Positions 1 through 6,076 of a DNA stretch of 13,041 nucleotides are shown piece by piece (position 1 is the first letter of the stretch; each line of letters opens with the position of its first letter). The notes beneath the pieces are model-generated. The model was not told the origin of the DNA and searched no databases. It saw nothing but the letters and a program-made list of their open reading frames with translations. Location of the stretch: contig JAUXAJ010000130.1 of the NCBI GenBank assembly GCA_030620005.1, positions 1 to 13,041 of the forward strand, in the 5' to 3' direction. The stretch is from Promethearchaeota archaeon. GTDB lineage: Archaea; Asgardarchaeota; Lokiarchaeia; Sigynarchaeales; SOKP01. A program made the position numbers and the translations under genes.

Positions 1-4
1 CATC

Positions 5-814
5 TTAGCTAAAATAATTCTTTATTACATCTATCAGAAAATCCAAATAAGAACTTTGAATTTTTATATTGTATTTATTTTTTAAGTGATTAATTAACTT
101 CTTGGAATTAATTTTTTCATTTTTTTCAGGATTAGGAATGAAATCTATTAAAGTCTTAGCCATTTCAAATGTTTTTTGAAGTTCATTTTTTAAAAAGATT
201 ATACTCGTGCTGAGATCATATTCAGCAAAGAAATCTTGAACGATTCTTGTCTCTATCTTTAATTTTTTATGCTCCATTAAGTTATCCGCGTCGTTTCTTA
301 TTTCTTTGCCGTCAAGAATTATGCATGAATTGAAATTATCACTTTTTTTATTATAATCATCTAAAGTCAAAATTGATAAATCAAAATTAAAAGAACCTTT
401 CGTTATATACTTGATGAAATTTTCTAAATTATTGTGAAGATATTGTTCATCAGAGATTATTACAACTTTTTTCTTCAAGAGAATTGCCCTTATAACATTT
501 GTTAATAATGAGGGAGGCACATTATATTTGATTAAGTCAAAACTATTTATTTCAATTGTAGAAATCCCTTCTTTATCCTGTTTTTGCTCAGGAATAACCT
601 TGGGGATTTCAATTTTAAAATCTGCCATCATGTAATCTCTAATTTGTTTATTTTTATCCACATATGCTACAAATGAATGTGAACAAAAAAAATTCTCTGC
701 AATATTCACCGCTAAAACCCCTCGCTTAATATTTTTTATTTCTTCTTCTGAAACTTCAATATATCCAATTATCTTACAATATGGACACCTAACTTCAATT
801 CTCGCAGTCGTCAT
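5..814 (-). CDS. Zinc-binding protein with possible DENN-like central domain (unknown function)
   Basis: 269-aa protein, complete in the window (TAA at 5-7, ATG at 814). The N-terminus has a probable zinc site, Cys10-x2-Cys13 and Cys44-x-His46, followed by a conserved-looking stretch with VDKNKQIRDYMMADF around residues 52-66. Residues about 99-135 (PPSLL..., LLKKKVVIISDEQYL) resemble the helix-strand core of cDENN domains, which in eukaryotes act on Rab GTPases; this is my reading of the pattern, not a demonstrated match. The C-terminus (about 235-269) is helical and could be a small wHTH. No signal peptide or membrane segment, so probably cytosolic. An AT-rich TATA-like stretch lies near 850-862, upstream of the start. 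I do not recognise a named family; a GTPase-regulatory role is a guess from the DENN resemblance and the Asgard context. Confidence 0.75.
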   Translation of the reverse strand: MTTARIEVRCPYCKIIGYIEVSEEEIKNIKRGVLAVNIAENFFCSHSFVAYVDKNKQIRDYMMADFKIEIPKVIPEQKQDKEGISTIEINSFDLIKYNVPPSLLTNVIRAILLKKKVVIISDEQYLHNNLENFIKYITKGSFNFDLSILTLDDYNKKSDNFNSCIILDGKEIRNDADNLMEHKKLKIETRIVQDFFAEYDLSTSIIFLKNELQKTFEMAKTLIDFIPNPEKNEKINSKKLINHLKNKYNIKIQSSYLDFLIDVIKNYFS

Positions 815-946
815 TTTATTTGAATCTTGATTTTTTTAATGAAAAATATAATTATAAATAAAGTTTTCTATATGTAAAATTCTGTGTTTCACAGATATAA
901 TTTTATCGAAATGCACTTTTTTTTAAGTTTTCAAATATGAATAAGA

Positions 947-1426
947 TTAATATCTCCGAACTTTCGCGTAGTTTTTTTCTATAAAATTAGCTGCTAGTAA
1001 AGAACTAATTGTACCAAAGTTTTCGGCTATTATGAAAGAAAGAATCACATCGAGATAAACAATACAAATCACGAATGAAATAACATAAAGCGAAGTAAAA
1101 ATTATGAAAATTGAGAGTAAGGGTTTAACTATTGGATGCTCCATGAGTTTTCTTATTCTCTTTATGGAACCTTTTGACTTTTGAAATTGACTCCTTATTT
1201 TTTTTCTCCTTTCCACCTGCTTAAAGCTTTCTGTATTAATTAATGTCGCAAAAAATAACGCCATCGTAATTCCAACTGGAATTATAATAACAACTAAATA
1301 ATTACCAATGTTGAAAAAATATTGCGCTACAAAAATAAAGGCAACCTGGAACATTCCACAGGCTCCTAATAACATTAACGCCACACCAAGGTATTCCTTC
1401 GATTTCCAGCGAATTCTAATTGGCAA
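947..1426 (-). CDS. Small polytopic membrane protein, unknown function
   Basis: 159-aa protein with three or four hydrophobic segments: about residues 13-37, 43-63, 102-125 and possibly 126-148. A strongly basic loop (about 69-95, VERRKKIRSQFQKSKGSIKRIRK) separates the pairs and predicts a cytoplasmic side; the C-terminus is also basic (KVRRY). The start is TTG at 1426. It is supported by a TATA-like run at 1443-1456 placed about 25 nt upstream, which fits a leaderless transcript; the first ATG lies at codon 18, inside the first helix, and is less likely. It is on the same strand as tRNA-Val, 37 nt downstream of it. No family recognised. Confidence 0.7.
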   Translation of the reverse strand: MPIRIRWKSKEYLGVALMLLGACGMFQVAFIFVAQYFFNIGNYLVVIIIPVGITMALFFATLINTESFKQVERRKKIRSQFQKSKGSIKRIRKLMEHPIVKPLLSIFIIFTSLYVISFVICIVYLDVILSFIIAENFGTISSLLAANFIEKNYAKVRRY

Positions 1427-1442
1427 CTTTATAACTTTTTTT

Positions 1443-1456
1443 ATATATATTATAAA
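1443..1456 (-). promoter_or_regulatory. TATA-like box for the 947-1426 membrane protein
   Basis: An alternating A/T run (TATATATA type) lies between the tRNA and the membrane protein gene. Its centre is roughly 20-28 nt upstream of the TTG start, the archaeal TATA spacing for a leaderless mRNA. It may also simply be AT-rich spacer. Confidence 0.35.
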
Positions 1457-1463
1457 TATTTAA

Positions 1464-1557
1464 TGGGCCCGCCGAGAATTGAACTCGGGACCTTATGGAT
1501 CCTCATGGGATTTTCCGCACGTCAAGCGGACGTCATACCGGGCTAGACCACGGGCCC
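1464..1557 (-). tRNA. tRNA-Val(GAC) with about 20-nt insertion in the variable region
   Basis: Read on the minus strand: acceptor GGGCCCG pairs with CGGGCCC, discriminator A; D-arm with A14, G18G19 and A21; anticodon stem UCCGC/GCGGA around loop UUGACGU, giving anticodon GAC (Val); T-arm CCGAG/CUCGG around UUCAAUU. No CCA is encoded. Between the anticodon stem and the T stem there are 25 nt instead of the usual 5. Removing 20 nt (1494-1513) leaves AGGUC, an ordinary archaeal variable loop, and a 74-nt tRNA. Only Leu and Ser tRNAs normally carry long variable arms in archaea, so a non-canonical intron is the likelier reading. Confidence 0.9.
1494..1513 (-). other. Probable non-canonical tRNA intron in tRNA-Val
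   Basis: Twenty-nt insertion after the anticodon stem. It folds as UCC-CAUGA-GGA, followed at once by UCC, which can pair with GGA (tRNA 41-43); this leaves 3-nt AAA and AUA bulges, so a short bulge-helix-bulge-like shape with a 3-bp instead of 4-bp central helix. Exact borders are ambiguous by a few nt because of the flanking A runs. The alternative is a retained variable arm (AUCC/GGAU stem). Confidence 0.6.
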
Positions 1558-1583
1558 TTAAAATTTATACCAAGTTTAATTAC

Positions 1584-1592
1584 TATAAAAAT
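1584..1592 (-). promoter_or_regulatory. Candidate TATA box for tRNA-Val
   Basis: Minus-strand ATTTTTATA, about 30 nt upstream of the mature tRNA 5' end, the expected archaeal position. The surrounding DNA is AT-rich, so specificity is weak. Confidence 0.3.
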
Positions 1593-1788
1593 TATTCGAA
1601 AATTATTAAATTTATTGAAATCTGAAGAGATCGATTTAAATTTTTATACTTTTTTATTAACAAAAAATAAATTCAAAATTAGGAAAATCTCAATCTCAAA
1701 AAAAAAAAAAAAAATGGCACGTTTTTCAATCAAGGTCTTAGACATGTAACCGTTTTTCTTTCTAATTATCTTGAACGATCTTTATTAA

Positions 1789-2562
1789 CTACGGTTTCTT
1801 CAGTCTTAGCGCCTTGATCATTGGTAGATCATTTCCTGAAAGTAATTCTAACATGGCCCCTCCAGCAGTAGATATGAAGGAAACGTCATCTGCAAATCCC
1901 GCCATGCTTGCTGCGGCGCCCATTTCGCCCCCTCCTATAATTGTAAGAGCATTATTCTCCTTAGTAGCTTTAACCATTGCTCTTACCATTTCATTTGTCG
2001 CATCTCTAAAGACTTCTTTTTCGAATATACCAGGTGGACCATTGGCGATTATTGTTTTACATTTCATTATAATTTCTTTGAATTTATCTAATGTTTTGGG
2101 GCCAATATCTCCAGTGGTGACGTTATATGTCGCAGCTTCATCAATGGTTATGGTTTTTCTATTACCATTATCATCAATGATTAAATCTTCTGGAAGAACA
2201 ATTTTATCCTTGTATTTCTCGTAAGTCTTAACAATCATTTCTTTATTGGCCTCTAGATCTTTTGCTATAGCATTATGATTTGGCTCTCCCATGTTTTTTC
2301 CTAAAAACTCCAAGATTAAGATTGCTGTCAATCCAGAGCATAGTGCATAATCTAATTTTTCATTATCAAAATTATATTTCATTGCTTTAAACTTATCTAT
2401 TGCTTTAGCCCCACCTATGAGCATTGCCATGGGCTTATCGGGATTTTCTATAATTTTCTTCAAGGATTTTAATTCTTTGTCAGTTATGGGACCAGCCAGC
2501 ATTTTAGGCCAGCCTATAATGGACACGTGGGCCCTGAACTCGTTAATGTAATGAATATACAT
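1789..2562 (-). CDS. pgk: Phosphoglycerate kinase, C-terminal (nucleotide-binding) part, separate reading frame
   Basis: 257 aa. PGK interconverts 1,3-bisphosphoglycerate + ADP and 3-phosphoglycerate + ATP in the cytosol (glycolysis/gluconeogenesis). Visible family motifs: IGGAKA (49-54), GDIGPKT (151-157, hinge), NGPPGIFE (174-181), GGGEMGAAA (210-218) and STAGGAMLELL (231-241). The first nine residues (MYIHYINEF) have no counterpart in PGK: homology resumes at Arg10 (RAHVSIIGWPKMLAGP), directly continuing the GAAH that ends the upstream frame. Its ATG abuts the TAA of the N-terminal frame (TAAATG), so reinitiation or coupled translation is possible. With the N-terminal frame the total is about 406 aa, normal for archaeal PGK, so nothing else seems missing. 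It is either half of a split enzyme, part of an intron-containing gene, or part of a broken gene. Confidence 0.9.
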   Translation of the reverse strand: MYIHYINEFRAHVSIIGWPKMLAGPITDKELKSLKKIIENPDKPMAMLIGGAKAIDKFKAMKYNFDNEKLDYALCSGLTAILILEFLGKNMGEPNHNAIAKDLEANKEMIVKTYEKYKDKIVLPEDLIIDDNGNRKTITIDEAATYNVTTGDIGPKTLDKFKEIIMKCKTIIANGPPGIFEKEVFRDATNEMVRAMVKATKENNALTIIGGGEMGAAASMAGFADDVSFISTAGGAMLELLSGNDLPMIKALRLKKP

Positions 2563-2568
2563 TTAACT
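2536..2568 (-). other. 33-nt hairpin-forming in-frame insertion with stop codon inside pgk
   Basis: Between the codons for His (GAAH) and Arg (RAHVS), adjacent in PGKs, lie 33 extra nt. On the minus strand they read AGT TAA ATG ..., so translation stops and can restart. The insert contains a near-perfect stem, GTTAAATGTA against TACATTAAC (one bulged A), with a 7-nt loop (2551-2557). The flanking exon-like sequence GCCC/GGGC can pair beneath it, leaving a 3-nt/7-nt internal loop in which both insertion borders fall. Because of a repeated AG, the borders can shift by two nt. Confidence 0.75.
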
Positions 2569-3012
2569 ATGGGCGGCCCCAAATGCATCAACGATTACAT
2601 AATCAACTAAGGGATATAATGTCTTGATCATCTCAGTGTTTTCCGCATCAGCAAACGTATTATATTTGGCCATTTCTCCTTTCCACTTGCGAACATTATT
2701 TAGAATTAATATTTCGCCTGGTTTAAGATCTGTTATAGCTTGAACTGCTTTAGCACCAAAAAGATCTTCTACAAATTTTACAGGGCGACCAAGCTCTTTC
2801 TCAATTTCCTTAGCGTGTATATCGAGGTTAGTAAAATCTTCATTACCCGGGCGTGATTGATGTGCCATGATAACAATTGCACTTTCTTTTAGTTCTTCTA
2901 ATTTAGGGACTAATACGCGAATTCTAGGTGAGTTTCTTATTTCCATTTTATCTACATCAATGTTTGAGTTGATATCGACGCGCATTATTATTTTTTTACC
3001 TTTTAAATCCAC
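2563..3012 (-). CDS. pgk: Phosphoglycerate kinase, N-terminal (3-phosphoglycerate-binding) part, separate reading frame
   Basis: 149 aa ending at an in-frame TAA. PGK N-domain features: the signature RVDIN (11-15) followed by RI (30-31), AHQSRPG (50-56, substrate-binding His/Arg), LNNVR (104-108, family usually LENVR) and DYVIVDAFGAAH (137-148). GTG at 3012 is the first usable in-frame start. However, PGK-like residues continue upstream of it (TKIDYTSYKD, to 3042), before a TGA at 3043-3045. A strong Shine-Dalgarno AAGGTGA (3050-3056) precedes a TTG at 3046 that is one base out of frame. One extra A in the AAAA run at 3035-3038 would give MNEKIDYTSYKDVDLKGKK, a typical PGK N-terminus. So the real start is uncertain and there may be a small indel, natural or from the assembly. 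Confidence 0.85.
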   Translation of the reverse strand: MDLKGKKIIMRVDINSNIDVDKMEIRNSPRIRVLVPKLEELKESAIVIMAHQSRPGNEDFTNLDIHAKEIEKELGRPVKFVEDLFGAKAVQAITDLKPGEILILNNVRKWKGEMAKYNTFADAENTEMIKTLYPLVDYVIVDAFGAAHS

Positions 3013-3107
3013 ATCTTTATAAGATGTATAGTCTATTTTCGTTCAATTTTCACCTTTTAAAATAGGATTGTTAATTAATTTGATAGTAATTTATAATTAT
3101 TTTTAAC

Positions 3108-3151
3108 TTCTTATTATCTTTTTTTTTTAAAATTTATGGGATTTAAAGATT
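3108..3151. repeat. Imperfect direct repeat, copy 1
   Basis: Begins TTCTTATTATCTTT and ends in AAAGATT; matches copy 2 at 3320-3360 with a shorter T run and a few substitutions in the centre (AAATTTAT shared). Confidence 0.45.
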
Positions 3152-3270
3152 CTTCAGTCACTTGAAATTCTAATATATCTTTTTAGAGATTATTATAAGT
3201 CTATTTGATAAGTTCTGATTTGAATCATGTGGTAAATACTCACAACATAGATTTCTATAGAAAAATTTTA

Positions 3271-3304
3271 GATTGCTACAATAGATTGAATTGTGGTTGT
3301 AATC
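3271..3304 (+). other. Imperfect hairpin in the pgk/larB intergenic region
   Basis: Eight pairs including wobble (GCTACAAT with ATTGTGGT) around loop AGATTGA, then a 3-nt bulge and four more pairs (GATT/AATC). Could be part of an untranslated leader, a small RNA or chance; no T run follows directly. Confidence 0.25.
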
Positions 3305-3319
3305 ATATCTATTTTTGAT

Positions 3320-3360
3320 TTCTTATTATCTTTTTTCAAATTTATAAAGCTTGAAAGATT
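3320..3360. repeat. Imperfect direct repeat, copy 2
   Basis: Second copy of the element at 3108-3151, sharing TTCTTATTATCTTTTTT, AAATTTAT and GAAAGATT/TAAAGATT. Confidence 0.45.
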
Positions 3361-3420
3361 TACATAAAAAAAGATTAGAAAAAATACTATTTATGATTTA
3401 TGATATAATTCTTGATGCTC

Positions 3421-3561
3421 ATGAAATATAGATTGAAAAGCATGCTTATTAAAAATTTAAAAAAATTGGACGATGTTCTCGTTGAAGGGCCTATTTTGAT
3501 ACCAAAACCCAAGGGAAGTTTCCAAAATCGAAAAAAGAGGTGCTTTTATTTTGACACCTGA
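3421..3561 (+). CDS. Short reading frame, possibly the 5' part of a frameshifted gene
   Basis: 46 codons from ATG 3421 to TGA 3559-3561: basic at the start, then LDDVLVEGPILIPKPKG. It overlaps the following frame by 11 nt. Just before the overlap there is an A6 run (3531-3536). With one A fewer the reading would pass straight into GAFILTPECSFYGLN of the next frame, giving one 126-aa protein. I think this is the N-terminal part of that protein, separated by a real or assembly indel; as an independent peptide it is not recognisable. Confidence 0.4.
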   Translation: MKYRLKSMLIKNLKKLDDVLVEGPILIPKPKGSFQNRKKRCFYFDT

Positions 3562-3802
3562 ATGCTCTTTTTACGGCTTGAATCAAGATAATAAGATTGT
3601 TTTAAACGCTTTAAATGCTTTTCTAAAACAAATTTCAGGTATTAATCCCTTGAAAAAGAACGTTAACGATTCAAATGCAGAAATCTTAAACAACGAGAGT
3701 GTATCCAAGCTACTTGATGTCATCAATGAAGAAGCAAGCAAGTTCCAAGCAAATACATGTTCATTAGAAAATATATTTAAAATGTTAAAACCATATGGTT
3801 AG
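3551..3802 (+). CDS. Small protein of unknown function upstream of larB
   Basis: 83 aa if TTG 3551 is the start. The frame is open further upstream to 3500 with plausible residues (KIEKRGAFIL) but no start codon, which suggests the true N-terminus lies in the 3421 frame. Mostly helical: residues about 19-30 and 50-65, with two Cys (5 and 71). The stop is 15 nt before larB, so the two are almost certainly cotranscribed. It does not resemble LarC or LarE, the usual partners of LarB. A role in the same pathway is only a positional guess. Confidence 0.55.
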   Translation: MTPECSFYGLNQDNKIVLNALNAFLKQISGINPLKKNVNDSNAEILNNESVSKLLDVINEEASKFQANTCSLENIFKMLKPYG

Positions 3803-3817
3803 TTTAATTGAGAAAAG

Positions 3818-4600
3818 ATGAATGAGATAAAAGACGTCTTAAAACAACTGCTTGAAAAGAAAATTTCCATTGAAGATGCTGAAAATTTATTAAGAGCAAA
3901 TTCAATTGAACAAGTTGGAGATTTTGCTAAGTTGGATATATTTCGAAAATTTAGAACGGGAATTCCTGAAGCTATTTATGCTCAAAATAAAGATCCTAAA
4001 AATTTAATTGACATTATTTACACATTTCTAAAAAATAAAAGGTACTCAATAGTTTCTCGGTATACAGATAAACAAAAAGAACTCTTGCTCAATAGATTCG
4101 AAAATAACAATGAATACGAGGTTGACATTAACGAACTTGGAAGAATTATGATTGTGAAAGAAAAAGGATACATTTTTCCTAAAAAAGGGGGAAATATTGG
4201 GCTATTAACTGCGGGGAGTTCGGACATCCCTATTGCTGAGGAAGCAAAAGTAATCGCAAACGCAATGGGGTGTGAAGTAATCACTAGCTACGATGTTGGT
4301 ATTGCCGGCATGCATAGAATATTTACCCCTTTGTCTGAAATGATTAAAAATGGCGTCCATGTAATAATCGTGTGCGCTGGGATGGAAGGAACACTGCCAG
4401 GTGTAGTTGCTGCTCTTGTAGATGTTCCCGTAATTGGTGTACCTATTTCCAGTGGATACGGAATGGGTGAAAAAGGAATGGGTGCCCTAACCACAATGTT
4501 GCAATCTTGTTCACCGGGATTATTGGTAGTTAATATCGATAATGGTTTTGGAGCAGGCGCTTCAGCTGCTTTAATTGCTAATAAAATAGCTGATAAATAA
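3818..4600 (+). CDS. larB: LarB: pyridinium-3,5-biscarboxylic acid mononucleotide synthase
   Basis: 260 aa, the usual length. LarB, a PurE-related enzyme, carboxylates and hydrolyses nicotinic acid adenine dinucleotide to P2CMN + AMP, the first step towards the nickel-pincer nucleotide cofactor of lactate racemase-type (LarA) enzymes. The N-terminal part has D..R.FRTG.PEAIYAQNK (about 40-58), typical of LarB and of the old annotation 'NCAIR mutase-related'. The PurE-like core has TAGSSDIPIAEEA (131-143), YDVGIAGMHR (158-167), AGMEGTLPGVVAALV (187-201), VPISSGYG and LQSCSPG, where Cys231 aligns with the catalytic Cys of the family, then VVNIDNGFGAG (237-247). ATG at 3818 has only a weak purine-rich RBS; it follows a small gene by 15 nt. 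larC, larE and larA are not in the window. Confidence 0.95.
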   Translation: MNEIKDVLKQLLEKKISIEDAENLLRANSIEQVGDFAKLDIFRKFRTGIPEAIYAQNKDPKNLIDIIYTFLKNKRYSIVSRYTDKQKELLLNRFENNNEYEVDINELGRIMIVKEKGYIFPKKGGNIGLLTAGSSDIPIAEEAKVIANAMGCEVITSYDVGIAGMHRIFTPLSEMIKNGVHVIIVCAGMEGTLPGVVAALVDVPVIGVPISSGYGMGEKGMGALTTMLQSCSPGLLVVNIDNGFGAGASAALIANKIADK

Positions 4601-4635
4601 ATAAACATACATTAATAATTCTTTTAATGGAAAAT

Positions 4636-4663
4636 TTCAGTTAAATTAAAAAACTGAAGATTT
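4636..4663 (+). terminator. Hairpin and T-rich tail after larB
   Basis: A seven-pair stem, TTCAGTT/AACTGAA (4636-4642 and 4652-4658) with a 9-nt loop, 35 nt after the larB stop and followed by T-rich DNA to about 4690. Archaeal termination mainly needs the U tract; the stem may protect the 3' end. Confidence 0.4.
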
Positions 4664-4787
4664 CAAGATTTCTTTTTACATCTCGTGTTTTTTTTAATTT
4701 GTTATTAAAGGATTTCAATCGACTAACAGCAATATTTCTTTAATGCTAGAAAAATGTGTTATTGATACGGATTTTCTTCGAAAAAAA

Positions 4788-4830
4788 TAGGTTTAAATAT
4801 TTATAACTTGTTATTGAAATAGAGTTGAGG
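4788..4830 (+). promoter_or_regulatory. Promoter and RBS of the wHTH-longin gene
   Basis: TTTAAATATTTATAA (about 4792-4806) is a good archaeal TATA box, about 40 nt upstream of the ATG. TGAGG at 4826-4830 is a Shine-Dalgarno 7 nt before ATG 4838. Confidence 0.5.
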
Positions 4831-4837
4831 TTTTAAC

Positions 4838-5941
4838 ATGGATGATCCGCGATTAACAACAGATTACAAACACTCTTCTAACCACGATTCTTTAGATAAC
4901 GTTAATGAAAATATCTCTGATTCAATAATAAAATCTTTATCGTTAATTGATAATGAAACTGTAATATCTAATAAAAGCCTCCGTAAAAGATTTGGCCTTC
5001 TCTCTGATAATGATTATGGTAATCTAATTGAGTATCTGCTCAATAGACGATACATCCAATTTTCGACTGAAAGTGATGTGAGCCTTTACAGTTTAACACA
5101 TGAGGGTAAATCTTTTTTTAGAGAAAAAATAAGAGATTCACAAACTCGAGAACGATTCCTACGTTCAATTGAAAACACTGAGGATTTAAACCTCTATAAT
5201 AAGTTAATCCTTGAAGAAAGCATTAATAATTGTTCTAGCGAGGAATATTTTCCCTCTTTTATTGGATGCTTTATTGCTGACAAAAGTGGGAAGACTTTAT
5301 TGACATTTGAATTGTATGAAGGCGCTCTTGAATCGTATTTAAATTTTTCCAACGAAATTGACGGAGAACAAAAAGATTTGGAATTAATTCCAATGTTCAT
5401 TAGCGCATTTGAAAAATTCTCGCAAGAATTAAACTTTAAGAGTTTGTCCGGGCTTAAACTGGAAGGAACTAATTTAAAAATGCAGAGTTTTAATTTTGAA
5501 AATAAATATACAATAACTCACATTATAAATCCAAAAGTGAACTTAAAACCTATTGAGGATAAAATTGAGCACTACTTTAGAACTCTATTTGAGAATTATA
5601 AAAATGAATTGGAACTAAGTTTAAGAACGGGTTTAGTTGAAAACATTTCTCACTTAAACGAACTCGGCCGAGAAATGTTAAAGGAATTAAATAAATTCGT
5701 TTATCTTGTTGAGTTTAAAAATATCGTATATAAATTAGATAATTTTGACATGGTGTATGCACAGGCGCTATATAGCAAACTAGATAAATTGTATAAAGAA
5801 TTCAATTTCAAGTATACATTGACACTTGAAAAAATCAAGCAATTAAAAATTAATTTGTTAAAAGCAATGCTAAACGAGGACTTGGAAGAATTGAAAGTTA
5901 CCATTAATAAAGCTCAAGATATTGAATCCAATTTAAGTTAG
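4838..5941 (+). CDS. wHTH plus longin-like domain protein, Asgard type
   Basis: 367 aa. Residues about 24-100 look like a winged helix (helices at 28-37, 46-53 and 57-70; wing-like YIQFSTESDVSLYSLTHEG, then FF). Residues about 138-258 have the look of a longin/roadblock-type platform: strand FIGCFIADKSGKTLLTFEL, helix IPMFISAFEKFSQELNF, then strands LSGLKLEGTNLKMQSF and KYTITHII and a closing helix. Such domains in Asgard archaea are often tied to small Ras-like GTPases. The rest (258-365) is amphipathic helix, likely coiled coil. No Walker motifs, so this is not the GTPase itself. ATG 4838 has a good SD (GAGG). Monocistronic by appearance: a promoter upstream and two hairpins after the stop. 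Inferred role: platform or regulator for a GTPase, possibly DNA-binding; the fold assignment is by eye. Confidence 0.8.
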   Translation: MDDPRLTTDYKHSSNHDSLDNVNENISDSIIKSLSLIDNETVISNKSLRKRFGLLSDNDYGNLIEYLLNRRYIQFSTESDVSLYSLTHEGKSFFREKIRDSQTRERFLRSIENTEDLNLYNKLILEESINNCSSEEYFPSFIGCFIADKSGKTLLTFELYEGALESYLNFSNEIDGEQKDLELIPMFISAFEKFSQELNFKSLSGLKLEGTNLKMQSFNFENKYTITHIINPKVNLKPIEDKIEHYFRTLFENYKNELELSLRTGLVENISHLNELGREMLKELNKFVYLVEFKNIVYKLDNFDMVYAQALYSKLDKLYKEFNFKYTLTLEKIKQLKINLLKAMLNEDLEELKVTINKAQDIESNLS

Positions 5942-6012
5942 TTTTATCTAATATCCATGGAAAGATAAAAAGTAATTACTTCTTTATAAGTAATAAATTC
6001 TTTATTATCTTC
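5942..6012 (+). terminator. Tandem hairpins and T-rich tail after the longin gene
   Basis: Directly after the TAG, TTTTATCT (5942-5949) pairs perfectly with AGATAAAA (5963-5970); then ATTACTT (5975-5981) pairs with AAGTAAT (5988-5994) around CTTTAT. A T-rich stretch follows. Two perfect stems in the 55 nt after a stop suggest a 3'-end structure. Confidence 0.45.
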
Positions 6013-6076
6013 AATTAATTCTGTTTTAAGAAAATAAATAAAAAAAATAACTAAAGAAAAATTAAGGTAGAACTAC

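Larger units (their letters stand above)
3013..3420. other. Intergenic region between divergent pgk and the 3421 gene
   Basis: About 400 nt of AT-rich DNA with no convincing gene. It holds the likely 5' extension and SD of pgk (3013-3056), an imperfect direct repeat of about 40 nt (3108-3151 and 3320-3360), and a hairpin at 3271-3304. It must contain promoters for both flanking transcripts, but no box stands out. Confidence 0.6.

Noticed and set aside
1495..1749. 84-aa plus-strand reading frame across the tRNA region
   Set aside because: Its first third is the antisense of tRNA-Val and the rest is Lys/Ile-rich AT noise.
2536..2568. TAA in pgk read through as selenocysteine or pyrrolysine
   Set aside because: Those use UGA and UAG, and read-through would still leave nine residues foreign to PGK.
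3320..3360. CRISPR-like repeat with 3108-3151
   Set aside because: Only two imperfect copies, 170 nt apart, T-rich, with no third copy or cas gene.
3531..3540. Programmed -1 frameshift at A AAA AAG in the 3421 frame
   Set aside because: The heptamer is in the classic phase, but a -1 shift runs into a stop after a few codons; joining the next frame needs +1 or -2.
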